From the NCBI GenBank assembly GCA_019359275.1, contig JAHHHP010000047.1:1-41641 (forward strand): a stretch of 41,641 bases of DNA. Reading direction: 5' to 3'. A program made the position numbers and the translations under genes. Origin of the DNA: Myxacorys chilensis ATA2-1-KO14. Lineage in GTDB: Bacteria > Cyanobacteriota > Cyanobacteriia > Leptolyngbyales > Leptolyngbyaceae. The notes beneath the pieces are model-generated. The model did not search any database. It was not told the DNA's origin and saw only the letters and a list, made by a program, of their open reading frames with translations. Shown in pieces: positions 17,581-25,920 of this stretch. Each line of letters starts with the position of its first letter. Position 1 is the stretch's first letter.

Positions 17581-18369
17581 ATGGATTGGCAAGAAATCTC
17601 TGGTAACTGGATCTTAGTGCCCAAGCACCCGATCGCAATCGTTCACTTTCTGGGGGGTGCTTTTGTGGCGACGGCCCCTCAATTGACCTACCGCCGCCTG
17701 CTGGAGTTTCTAGCTAATCAGGGATACGTCGTAATTGCAACGCCGTTTGTCAATACATTTGATCACGTAGAGATTGCGCGATCTGTGTTGGGCAGTTTTG
17801 AGCGGGCGCTGCAAACTTTACGCTCGCAGATGCTGCAAAACCGCTATTTGTCAATCTATGGCATGGGACACAGCATGGGTTGCAAGCTTCACCTGCTGAT
17901 TGGCAGTCTCTTTTCAGCCGAACGGGCTGGGAATATTTTGATTTCCTACAACAATTATTCTGCGCGTGAAGCTGTGCCCCTAGTCGAGCAGTTTACTCAG
18001 TTTCTCTCGCCAGAAGTCTTCTCCGTCGAGTTCACGCCGTCACCGCTTGAAACCCAGCAGATTATCAGCGATCGCTATGAAATCCGGCGCAATTTAGTGA
18101 TCAAATTCTCCAATGACACGATTGATCAAACGCTCAGCCTTGCGACAGTTCTCGAACAGAAATTTCCCAGCATGGTCACGTCTCGTCGCCTAACTGGCAG
18201 CCATCTTACGCCTCTCGGCCCCGATCTTAAATGGCAAACCGGACAAAGCTTCACTCCTTTTGATGCGATCGGGCAGTGGATGCGCCAAGAACTCTACCGC
18301 GAACTTCAAACCCTCGAGCAAACCATTCTGCTCTGGCTTGATCCCCTAAGCGCTTCTAAGTCCAAGTAG
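17581..18369 (+). CDS. DUF1350 family protein, alpha/beta-hydrolase-like
   Basis: A 262-residue protein matching the DUF1350 family of cyanobacteria and plastids. It opens with ILVPKHPIAIVHFLGGAFVA and has the nucleophile elbow YGMGHSMGCKLH (Ser98), typical of an alpha/beta hydrolase fold. Later parts (ISYNNYSAREAVPL, FSNDTIDQT, GSHLTPLGPDLKW with a possible catalytic His) keep the order nucleophile, acid, His. The substrate is unknown. It starts at ATG 17581, divergent from the sensor kinase gene. Confidence 0.85.
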   Translation: MDWQEISGNWILVPKHPIAIVHFLGGAFVATAPQLTYRRLLEFLANQGYVVIATPFVNTFDHVEIARSVLGSFERALQTLRSQMLQNRYLSIYGMGHSMGCKLHLLIGSLFSAERAGNILISYNNYSAREAVPLVEQFTQFLSPEVFSVEFTPSPLETQQIISDRYEIRRNLVIKFSNDTIDQTLSLATVLEQKFPSMVTSRRLTGSHLTPLGPDLKWQTGQSFTPFDAIGQWMRQELYRELQTLEQTILLWLDPLSASKSK

Positions 18370-18547
18370 TTTTTCATTACGCGACTTCATGTTGACGTAG
18401 TGTTGCCGCAGGTGTCTCTTATCGCAAAGCGCTTAATCGCGAAGTAGGTCGAAGACCTGGCTATTCGTCTAGCGTTGCCAAAGGCATCCCTTCTTCGCTC
18501 TCGTCTTATGCTAAGCTTTTTGAGTCTAAACCCAAGAATCGCCAGTC

Positions 18548-18904
18548 ATGAGTTTTCCAGAATCGGAAGTGGGCATCCATTCATCCCCTCTAATGGATAT
18601 TGAGGCCGTTCAGAAAGCTCTAAATCGGTCTAGAGCATCGGTCTATCGGTATTCCAACACTGATCCCGACGTTCTCAATCCTGCTTATGACCCGAAACGG
18701 CTGAATCCAGAACTGCGGCAAAGTCCTAACGAACCCTTAATTTTTCATCCGAATGAGGTGGCTCGGTTTGCCAAAGAGATCTTGAGAATTAAGCAAGTCA
18801 CAATCGAAATCCAGGAACAGCAGCCGAACAAAACCCAGGAACTCTTACAGGCAATTCTGTTAGAGCTTCAAGCCATCCACCAGTCTTTAAAATCTCGCTC
18901 TTAA
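18548..18904 (+). CDS. Conserved-looking small protein with helix-turn-helix-like segment
   Basis: A 118-residue soluble protein. Residues 15-37 (MDIEAVQKALNRSRASVYRY) look like a MerR/AlpA-style helix-turn-helix that reads an order of the kind 'x-ALNRSRASVYRYxN'. The middle (YDPKRLNPELRQSPNEPLIF) resembles the wing of such domains, and the C-terminus is a coiled helix (TQELLQAILLELQAIHQSL). It may be a small DNA-binding protein. No partner gene is evident. The 180 bases upstream contain degenerate, HIP-like repetitive sequence. Confidence 0.6.
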   Translation: MSFPESEVGIHSSPLMDIEAVQKALNRSRASVYRYSNTDPDVLNPAYDPKRLNPELRQSPNEPLIFHPNEVARFAKEILRIKQVTIEIQEQQPNKTQELLQAILLELQAIHQSLKSRS

Positions 18905-19087
18905 GGGTGAATCCAAACAGAACTAGATCTTCTTTAATCAAGATTGTTCAGGTCGAACAGGAAAATAGCGGTAGATATCGCTAAGATTGTTCATACAAGC
19001 AAAATTTTCTGCTTTATTTTGGGCTAACTAGATAAGACTGCTTTGTTTTAGTTTGGTTGGTCTAGCCGAATTGGTTAAATAATCTTT

Positions 19088-19270
19088 ATGCAATCAGGTA
19101 GCCCGACTACCAGTTCATCAGGGGAATCTGCTCACAGGTTTGCAAATCTTATTGGCTCTGCGATCGCGCTGGTCACTTTGGCTTTGCCCCTCCTTACGAT
19201 CGCTTATTACACGCCGAATGCTGCTCCACCCCTTCCACCTCCTGCCGTAAAGCTTGATGTTAAATCGTAG
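19088..19270 (+). CDS. Small single-pass membrane protein (60 aa)
   Basis: A 60-residue protein with a Ser/Thr-rich start, one hydrophobic helix (residues 19-43, IGSAIALVTLALPLLTIAYY) and a proline-rich tail (PPLPPPAVK). The helix sequence looks like a small membrane protein conserved across cyanobacteria. The function is unknown. Codon use and the HIP1 site inside it fit the neighbouring genes. Confidence 0.6.
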   Translation: MQSGSPTTSSSGESAHRFANLIGSAIALVTLALPLLTIAYYTPNAAPPLPPPAVKLDVKS

Positions 19271-19515
19271 AGCGAAGTAACCAAGCGACTTCAACTCGTC
19301 AAGCTTCAAAACACTTTAGAATTAGGGGTGAATATATAAGGAGGACATGGAGGTTCGGCATTTGCGACAGCTATAGTCTTGCTCGATCGGGCTGAATCAG
19401 TGACAATGGACGCACTCCATGCATCTGATCGCCAGGTAACTATAAAACTAGGCAACTAGAAAAGTCGCTATGATCAGGTCAAAGAGGATACAGACTGAAT
19501 TCTGAGGCTGAGTCC

Positions 19516-20163
19516 ATGACATCGTATGCAACCTCCACTGCCAGAGCCGACATGAGCGAGTTGCGTCGCCTAAAGACGCTACTGCCACCCGAATTGCAAA
19601 GCTGGGTCACCATTGAAGTAACTACCGCCGTCAATCCTGCCCTCATCACCAGTGAGGAGATTGGTCGCGATGAGGTGGAGATTCAGATTGACATGCCCAA
19701 ATGGGATCAGCTGGCAATCGACCAGCGAAATTTGCTGTTTTGGCATGAAGTTGCGCGAGTTCAAGCTGATACGATCCCCAAAGACGGCTGGGAAATGGCG
19801 GCACTCGCGATTGGGCTAGGTGGTGCTGTGGGCGAACTCTGGGTGCAAGATGGGCTGCTGCTCTTATTGGCAGTTGGTTTGTCGAGCGTAGCAGGTTGGC
19901 GGCTCTATCAAAAGAACAACAGCGATCGCAGTGCTCAAGAAGGAATTGAGGCAGATGAACGCGCGATCGCGCTAGCCACCCGGTTTGGGTACACCTTGCC
20001 CAACGCTTACAAAAGCCTTGGTAGTGCTCTAAAAACATTGATTGATCAAACGCCCAAAAAACGCCAGCGTGCTAAATATCAGACCCGACTCGATGCGTTA
20101 AAAAAGAGCGCTGCAAAAGCAAAAGCAAAGATGCGATCGGCGGCTCCAGCCGACTTTCAGTAG
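19516..20163 (+). CDS. DUF3318 family membrane-associated protein
   Basis: A 215-residue protein matching the cyanobacterial DUF3318 family. The N-terminal soluble part begins with MSELRRLKTLLPPELQSWV. A metal-protease-like but unproven LLFWHEVARVQ lies near residue 75. Two hydrophobic helices cover about 95-128, followed by EGIEADERAIALATRFGY and a strongly basic Lys/Ala tail (KKRQRAKYQTRL...KKSAAKAKAKMR). A second ATG (residue 13, MSELRRL) could be the true start. The function is unknown. Confidence 0.75.
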   Translation: MTSYATSTARADMSELRRLKTLLPPELQSWVTIEVTTAVNPALITSEEIGRDEVEIQIDMPKWDQLAIDQRNLLFWHEVARVQADTIPKDGWEMAALAIGLGGAVGELWVQDGLLLLLAVGLSSVAGWRLYQKNNSDRSAQEGIEADERAIALATRFGYTLPNAYKSLGSALKTLIDQTPKKRQRAKYQTRLDALKKSAAKAKAKMRSAAPADFQ

Positions 20164-20304
20164 TCTAGTCGCTTCTACTCCTGGTGTGGATAACCGAATC
20201 TTAATATGAATGAGATTTTAATTTCTCGTCCATTTGGCTGAGGGCCCGCGTCTAATATTTCTCAGTATGATAGTTGGCGTACAGAATTGTAATTGCCCGA
20301 CATC

Positions 20305-20309
20305 AGGAG
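20305..20309 (+). promoter_or_regulatory. Ribosome binding site AGGAG that fixes the start at 20318
   Basis: AGGAG lies eight bases before ATG 20318 and supports this start over the in-frame ATG at 20234. Confidence 0.8.
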
Positions 20310-20317
20310 TTAAGCTT

Positions 20318-21397
20318 ATGCCCTTTAAGGTCAGCGCCCTCAATCTGCCTTTGATTAGAAAAGGTTCTACTGGCCTCGCCGTAACAGCGTGGCAGCGATT
20401 TTTGCAGGAGCTAAATTATCCACTTGGGGGCGTTGATGGCGGGTTCGGCAGCACGACCGAAAAAGTAACCATCTCCTATCAACAAAAAAACGGGCTGGTT
20501 GCAGATGGCGTTGTCGGTGGCGGAACCTACGGAAAAGCGTTGTCCCAAGGATTTATCTACTGGGTTTCAGGTTTAACCTCTGCCAAACTGCTGGAGTATC
20601 TCAACTTCGGCGTCAATGAAGTTAAGAATTTGCAGCAAAGCTTGAGTGCAATCGGCAACCTCACACCAGACTTAGTTGCCGATGGTAATTTCGGAGACGG
20701 CAGCACGAGAGGATTGGCCGAAACCTACAAGGTGCTAGACACGAGCTTCCGTCCCAAGCTCGATCAGCAACTGTCCTCTGCAACCAAGCAAAAGCTTGGA
20801 TCAGACTATCGAATCGCGCTCGACATCTTGACCGAGTACGCTCGGCGGCAGCGATCGCGGCTGAGTGGAGCACAGTGGGTTCGCTATTTTCCTGCGAGTA
20901 GCTCTCTCGATGATCTGGCTTCTCCATTTCGGCAACGGGCGCAAGCGTTTCAAAAAGCCTTGCTAGATGCAGGCGCTAAAGTCAATATCACCAACACCTA
21001 CCGTCCGCCAGAGCGAGCATATATGATGCACTACGCGGTGCTGCTTAACAACCGCGACATTACGCCTGCCCAAGTACCAGGGATGTTGGGCATTGACATT
21101 CAGTGGGTGCATTACTCCGATCCGATTTCTTATCAAGCCGCACGCGATATGGTTCGTGCCTTTGATATTGGCAGCAATCCGGCAGCCTTGCGATCGCGCC
21201 ACACTCAAGCCCTCGCTGTTGACTGGGGCATTACGTGGAACGATACGCTGAGAATTCGAGATGGTAACGGTGCGATCGTCAATATTGGGTCGCCTCGTAA
21301 TGGAGATCAAAATCCTCGTCTTTGGGATATCGGGGCAACTTACGGGGTCTACAAATTAGAATACGACCCGCCACACTGGTCGGTCGATGGCTATTAA
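20318..21397 (+). CDS. Peptidoglycan-binding protein with M15-like peptidase domain
   Basis: The start is ATG 20318, with AGGAG at 20305-20309 eight bases upstream; an upstream ATG at 20234 has no such site. That gives 359 residues. Residues about 8-80 form a PG_binding_1 repeat (GSTGLAVTAWQRFLQEL, VDGGFGSTTEKVTISYQ). A second, weaker repeat follows at about 95-145 (VADGNFGDGSTRGLAETY). The C-terminal third has NTYRPPERAYMMH, SRHTQALAVDWG and DPPHWSVDGY, the His-x6-Asp and late His pattern of zinc D-Ala-D-Ala carboxypeptidase/endolysin-like M15 enzymes. No signal peptide is obvious. It may cut or bind cell wall peptides. Confidence 0.75.
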   Translation: MPFKVSALNLPLIRKGSTGLAVTAWQRFLQELNYPLGGVDGGFGSTTEKVTISYQQKNGLVADGVVGGGTYGKALSQGFIYWVSGLTSAKLLEYLNFGVNEVKNLQQSLSAIGNLTPDLVADGNFGDGSTRGLAETYKVLDTSFRPKLDQQLSSATKQKLGSDYRIALDILTEYARRQRSRLSGAQWVRYFPASSSLDDLASPFRQRAQAFQKALLDAGAKVNITNTYRPPERAYMMHYAVLLNNRDITPAQVPGMLGIDIQWVHYSDPISYQAARDMVRAFDIGSNPAALRSRHTQALAVDWGITWNDTLRIRDGNGAIVNIGSPRNGDQNPRLWDIGATYGVYKLEYDPPHWSVDGY

Positions 21398-21426
21398 TTT
21401 TTTGTAAGCGTTTTTGTTCTCACAGA

Positions 21427-21458
21427 CAGACCCTCTCCCAACAGTGGGAGAGGGTCTG
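21427..21458. terminator. 14-bp perfect hairpin between convergent genes
   Basis: CAGACCCTCTCCCA (21427-21440) pairs with TGGGAGAGGGTCTG (21445-21458) around the loop ACAG. It sits between the stops of the rightward peptidoglycan-binding gene (21397) and the leftward permease (21510), so it can end both transcripts. No long T tract follows on either strand. Confidence 0.65.
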
Positions 21459-21509
21459 CTTATCCGTTGCTTTGACATATCGCAATAAAGATTCAGTGTG
21501 GCAATGCCA

Positions 21510-22592
21510 TTAAGTAGTGTGGTCTTCAACTTCGGGCAGTTCAGGTAACTCCTGAGGCGTTTGCCTGCGTCCCTCTTTGTCCCACGGGTCGAGAATGTCT
21601 CTGACTAAAATTTCCCGAACCCAAATTTCTCCCACAATCACTAGGGGAATCGCGAGAAACAGCCCCAAAAATCCGAAAAATACGGCGAAAACAACTTGAG
21701 AGAGCAACGTCACTGCGGGCAAAATCGAAACCTGTTTCGACATCACAAATGGAACCAGCAAATACTGCTCCAATTGCTGAATCACGATGTAAAGAATCAG
21801 GACAGCACCAGCTTTCCAAGGCGCGTCTAAGAGCGCGATCGCCATAGGAGGAATAACACTCAGCACGGGGCCAACGTTGGGAATCGCTTCAAGCAGTCCA
21901 GCTAAGAGCGAGTTTGCCAACACCAGCGGTACACGAAGAATCAGTAACCCAATGCCACTGACCGCCGCAATCACAACCATGTTGATCAAAATACCGCCGA
22001 CCCAGTTTACTAATGCAATTTCGCACAGAGAAAGAATTTCATCGGCACGCCGACGATAAAAAGACGGAAAAAGCAGGATAAATCCTTTGCGATAAGGCTG
22101 CGGATTGATCAGCAGCATCACCATCAGCACCAGCACCAGTAATAGATTCAATAGAATGCTGAGCGCGTTAGAGAACCACGCAAAGAAATTTCCGGCGAGT
22201 CGCGTTACGAAAGGCTGAATCTCCCGAATTAAATCATTCACTCCGGGAAGATACTGCGATGAGCCTGGAACCATATTTTGCAGAGTTTGTGCCCACGATT
22301 GCACCCGATCTAACCCTTGAGGCACTCGCTCGACAAGCTGCTGAAACTGACTGACAAACGGCGGCACAATTAAACCGACAAAGCCAATCGACAGAATAAT
22401 TAACACGACGAGCGCGATCGCTACTGCTCCGCCCCGTTTCACCCCTGCTTGATGCAACCGACGAACCAGACTATTTAGAGCCGTGGCAAATACAACCGCC
22501 GCAAAGACCAAAAGCAACAGTTGGCGAATTTCCCACAATATATAGAGCGCGATCGCAAGTGCGAGAAATCCAACCCATTTTCCTAGTGCCAT
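21510..22592 (-). CDS. AI-2E/PerM family membrane transporter
   Basis: About 360 residues with some eight hydrophobic helices in the AI-2E (UPF0118/PerM) arrangement: two N-terminal helices (FLALAIALYILWEI, LLLLVFAAVVFATALNSLV), a long soluble segment (residues about 85-140), then a helical block including EAIPNVGPVLSVIPPMAIALL, a signature of the family. The C-terminus is acidic (ELPEVEDH). Family members export small molecules or ions; the substrate cannot be told here. The ATG at 22592 is preferred over GTG 22598 because GAGGAG lies five bases upstream on the minus strand. Confidence 0.88.
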   Translation of the reverse strand: MALGKWVGFLALAIALYILWEIRQLLLLVFAAVVFATALNSLVRRLHQAGVKRGGAVAIALVVLIILSIGFVGLIVPPFVSQFQQLVERVPQGLDRVQSWAQTLQNMVPGSSQYLPGVNDLIREIQPFVTRLAGNFFAWFSNALSILLNLLLVLVLMVMLLINPQPYRKGFILLFPSFYRRRADEILSLCEIALVNWVGGILINMVVIAAVSGIGLLILRVPLVLANSLLAGLLEAIPNVGPVLSVIPPMAIALLDAPWKAGAVLILYIVIQQLEQYLLVPFVMSKQVSILPAVTLLSQVVFAVFFGFLGLFLAIPLVIVGEIWVREILVRDILDPWDKEGRRQTPQELPELPEVEDHTT

Positions 22593-22825
22593 CGTCACTC
22601 CTCACCATTAAATAGTCAAAAAACAGTCAAATCACAAGATAAAATGCTTTGAACAGAGACTATTCTCTCTGCCCTTTTGTAGTTGTATCTCTACTTTGCG
22701 GGCTTGAACCCGTCTCTCACATCATTCTTTAGGAACGATGCTCCTCTCTCATCCCTCACGCTGATCCATGCCAAGCCTTTTTCCTCGATACTAAATGAAG
22801 AACTGCCTAGCCTCGTGGAGGAATC

Positions 22826-23974
22826 ATGCTGTCGAAAGGGTTTGAAATTGAAGTCTACACAGGGACACCCCAAGGCGAAGTGGTCGGTATGTCGGACAAA
22901 ATTGTGGCGACGCTGGATGGGTTTGTCCGTGAGCCAGACAGCCGCAATGTAGAATACACCACGCCGCCGTGTTACCGCTACGAGCGATCGCTGTGCGATC
23001 TCGTCCTGCCGCGCCTTCAATTGCGCCAATATCTCAAGCAATTGGGAGATTACACTTTGATTCCGGGCAGCACTCTTGCCCTTGGAGGAGCTGATCGCTT
23101 TCACCGCTCTGATCCAGGCAATCCTTATCACACCTATATCGAGCAGACCTACGGCACTAAAGTTGTGACCGCCAGCGTCCATATTAATGTTGGAATCAGC
23201 GATCCGGAACTCTTAATGCGTGCCTGTCGATTAATTCGTGTCGAGGCTCCGCTTTATTTAGCGTTAAGTGCGGCCTCCCCTTGGTTTAATGGTGAAACAA
23301 CTGGCGCTCACTCGACTCGATGGGCAGTGTTTCCAAAAACTCCGGCGCATGTTCCTCTATTTGAGAGCCACGCTCACTTCATTCGGTGGACAGAAGAACA
23401 AATTGCGATCGGAACTATGCAAAATGTCCGGCATCTCTGGTCGTCGGTGCGTCCTAATGGCGATCGCCGCCCCTACAATCTCAATCGCCTAGAGTTACGA
23501 ATTTGCGATTTGGTATCCGACCCGATCGCCCTTCTTGCCATCACCGCTCTTTTAGAAGCTCGGCTGATACAACTGATTGAAAATCCAAATCTAGATCCGC
23601 TAAAACTGAGCGAGTTACCCACAGCGACTCGCGCTGAAGCTTTGATTGCCCTCACGAATTCTAATGAGGAACGTGCTGCCCAATCGAGCTTAGAGGCTGA
23701 ACTGATTCATTGGCGCACGGGCAAACCCGTTCTTGCTAAAGAGTGGGTTGAAGAAATTTATAGTGAAGTTTGGCCGATTGCGAAACAGCAAGGCTTCAGT
23801 TGTTTCTTACTTCCTCTAAAGAAAATCTTGCGAGAGGGCAATGAAGCGCAGCGATGGCTCAAACTGCAAGCTCAAGGATGGGACAATCAGCAGATTTTGA
23901 TGCAAGAAATTCAGACTATGCAGGCTAGGGAATTGGAGTTTCAGGATGAATTGTGCCTACCGCTTGTCGCCTAG
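22826..23974 (+). CDS. gshA: Glutamate-cysteine ligase, cyanobacterial type
   Basis: A 382-residue protein resembling the GCS2-type glutamate-cysteine ligases of cyanobacteria, which join glutamate and cysteine in the first step of glutathione synthesis. Recognisable parts are KGFEIEVYTGTPQGEVVG near the start, EPDSRNVEYTTPPCYRYE, the strand TASVHINVGI, and NGDRRPYNLNRLELRICDLV. Size and order fit the family. A good GGAGGA lies just before ATG 22826. gshB is not in the window. Confidence 0.85.
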   Translation: MLSKGFEIEVYTGTPQGEVVGMSDKIVATLDGFVREPDSRNVEYTTPPCYRYERSLCDLVLPRLQLRQYLKQLGDYTLIPGSTLALGGADRFHRSDPGNPYHTYIEQTYGTKVVTASVHINVGISDPELLMRACRLIRVEAPLYLALSAASPWFNGETTGAHSTRWAVFPKTPAHVPLFESHAHFIRWTEEQIAIGTMQNVRHLWSSVRPNGDRRPYNLNRLELRICDLVSDPIALLAITALLEARLIQLIENPNLDPLKLSELPTATRAEALIALTNSNEERAAQSSLEAELIHWRTGKPVLAKEWVEEIYSEVWPIAKQQGFSCFLLPLKKILREGNEAQRWLKLQAQGWDNQQILMQEIQTMQARELEFQDELCLPLVA

Positions 23975-24621
23975 CAAGCATTGAACAAGGTTAGTCCATC
24001 ACGACAGCGTCAACTTAAAGCTGCGTACAACAATCTCTGATTTCCTGAAGAAGTCAGAGATTGTTGTACAAAAGGGATGAAATTCAATCTGTTGCTTCAC
24101 TGGTCTTCCAAATTCAGATTGACAGACGAGGAAAATGCGATCGCTAAACTAGAGATTAAAGGTGGTCTACTGATGAATCATTGAATTAAATTTAAATATC
24201 TAAACTTATCATCGATATTTCTCTATTAGCGATTGAAACGGCTCAGCGATCGTTCCGGTTAAGGTGAGTTAGACCCTGTTCACACTCATCTTGGCTAACA
24301 TTGTGAAGATTGAATTATCCAGAAAACTATCGAGATTCTTCTCCCTCATCACCCACTTCTAAACGCCCTAACTTCGATCTACGCCATTTATAGTAGACCT
24401 CTCGGCCATTTACTAGAGATGCAATCAAGCTGAAATTCTTGAAAATCAGCGCTTTTTGACAGAATGTGAAATTCAATTTGATGTAAGAATCACGGTCATC
24501 AGCGATTAAAATATCTAATCTATCTCGCTACCACTCGAATCATTAAAAAATTCTATAGGAAGCTTATTTTTTTCAAGTTGTGTGAGTAGTTCACTTAAGG
24601 TGCCCGAAGTATCATTTCCCC
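23975..24621. other. Intergenic region after gshA
   Basis: This stretch holds the long hairpin at 24021-24073. To its right is about 500 bases of AT-rich DNA with no coding frame, leading to the trmL start. I see no tRNA and no RNA motif that I can name. Confidence 0.6.
24025..24069. terminator. Long hairpin, probable gshA terminator
   Basis: GTACAACAATCTCTGA (24025-24040) pairs perfectly with TCAGAGATTGTTGTAC (24054-24069). The pairing extends inward by TTTC/GAAG with one G-U pair, leaving the loop CTGAA, so the stem is about 20 bp. No T tract follows on the plus strand. Confidence 0.65.
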
Positions 24622-25083
24622 ATGCCTAAAGTCGTTTTGGTTCATCCGCTTATTCCCCCTAACACTGGAAACATTGCCCGTACCTGTGCCGCTACTCAGA
24701 CCGAATTACATTTAGTAGGCCCACTAGGATTTGAAATCAGCGATCGCTATCTCAAGCGCGCTGGACTCGACTATTGGATCTACGTCAAGCTACATATTCA
24801 TGAATCGATAGATGCCTTCCGCACCTTCCATCAACAGCAGAGCGGACGCTGGATTGGCTTTAGCACCAAAGGCAGCACAAATTACAGTCACTTCGAGTTT
24901 CAACAGAATGACTGGCTTCTCTTTGGTAGCGAAACGAATGGGCTTCCCACTGATGTAGTAAACGATTGCCCAGCAACAGTTCATATTCCCATTGCTGAGC
25001 CAGGAGTTAGGAGTCTAAATCTCTCAGTTAGTGTGGCAATTGGACTGTTTGAAGCCCATCGTCAACTGGGATATCTCAATTAG
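24622..25083 (+). CDS. trmL: tRNA (cytidine(34)-2'-O)-methyltransferase TrmL
   Basis: A 153-residue SPOUT methyltransferase. It shows the three family motifs: PPNTGNIARTCAATQTELHL near the start, LLFGSETNGLP in the middle, and IPIAEPGVRSLNLSVSVAIG at the end, which build the trefoil knot that binds SAM. TrmL methylates the ribose of the wobble base in leucine tRNAs. The length is exactly as expected for the family. It stands alone between two long intergenic stretches. Confidence 0.92.
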   Translation: MPKVVLVHPLIPPNTGNIARTCAATQTELHLVGPLGFEISDRYLKRAGLDYWIYVKLHIHESIDAFRTFHQQQSGRWIGFSTKGSTNYSHFEFQQNDWLLFGSETNGLPTDVVNDCPATVHIPIAEPGVRSLNLSVSVAIGLFEAHRQLGYLN

Positions 25084-25920
25084 AAAACAGTCCTTATCTC
25101 TATATAGATGTCTATATAAATATGTGAGGATGAGTTGCCCTTGAAGCTGAAAGAACACCGCGATTGTCACCTTAGAACGAGTTTAGACAGCATTAAATGG
25201 CAAGCAATGAAACCTAAATTAAGTGTTATAAACTACTAAATCCTTTCTATTTGATAAGAAATTTATATCTAAAACTCAGGCATTAAGCGAATAGATTAGG
25301 CTGCATTTCTATTTCTCCAATCGCGTTAGCTTAAGGGCTAAGAAGTTTACTCCTAAAAGATTCCAGACGATTCTCATATCTTTTTCGTTTGGAAATATTT
25401 TTAGTGAAACGTTGATCTTCTACGTGGATTTGCAGTTGAGGACTGATATACTCTGCATTAATTTCGCGCCAGCGAAGACAAACATCTCAACCACTTGGCG
25501 TTAAGACTTCAGCTTATTTTGGGAATCTTCCAATAGGCTGATCTCTAAATCTGATTCTTTTGGTAGAGAGGGCATAAGCTGATAATTCATGTTTTGCGAT
25601 CGCCAAATTTGAGGATTTCGATTCCTCGGTTTGACATTTTGAGAAAATGGGTTACGCTTATTGCCGCGACTGACAAAAGTTAACTCTCATTCAGCGCCTT
25701 TAGTATCAATTCTGATTTGGTCTAGTGCAGTGTTGAGAAACGTTGAGTGATGTGAACTTGTCTAAATCAAGAAAGCAGGGTAACCTTGCGTAAGTGTATT
25801 TACCGACTGCGGTCTTGATCGCTCGAAATCCTGTTAGAGTCACTCAAACAAACCTTATAGTTCGTCTAAGGTTTGAAACTCGAGACAGTTAAATGCTGGA
25901 TACTTTTAGGAGGTCGTTTT
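25084..25920. other. Long intergenic leader before the LysM/M23 gene
   Basis: About 840 bases without a gene. The region just after trmL has an AT-rich inverted repeat (TATATAGATGTCTATATA, near 25100-25118). The stretch 25700-25907 contains a GC-richer piece that could be a structured leader, and AACCTTATAG...CTAAGGTT (about 25851-25873) can form a hairpin before the ribosome site. I could not match it to the c-di-AMP riboswitch often found before such genes. Confidence 0.5.
25908..25913 (+). promoter_or_regulatory. Perfect AGGAGG ribosome binding site before a TTG start
   Basis: AGGAGG lies seven bases before TTG 25921. It decides the start of the LysM/M23 gene against the in-frame TTG at 25873, which has no such site. 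Confidence 0.85.

Noticed and set aside
19347..19376. Nine-codon frame with AAGGAGG just upstream of ATG, possible leader peptide
   Set aside because: The spacing is only two bases, too short for a working site, and no attenuator is visible.
25084..25920. c-di-AMP (ydaO-type) riboswitch before the M23 gene
   Set aside because: Expected on context, but I could not find the conserved core sequences or stem order.
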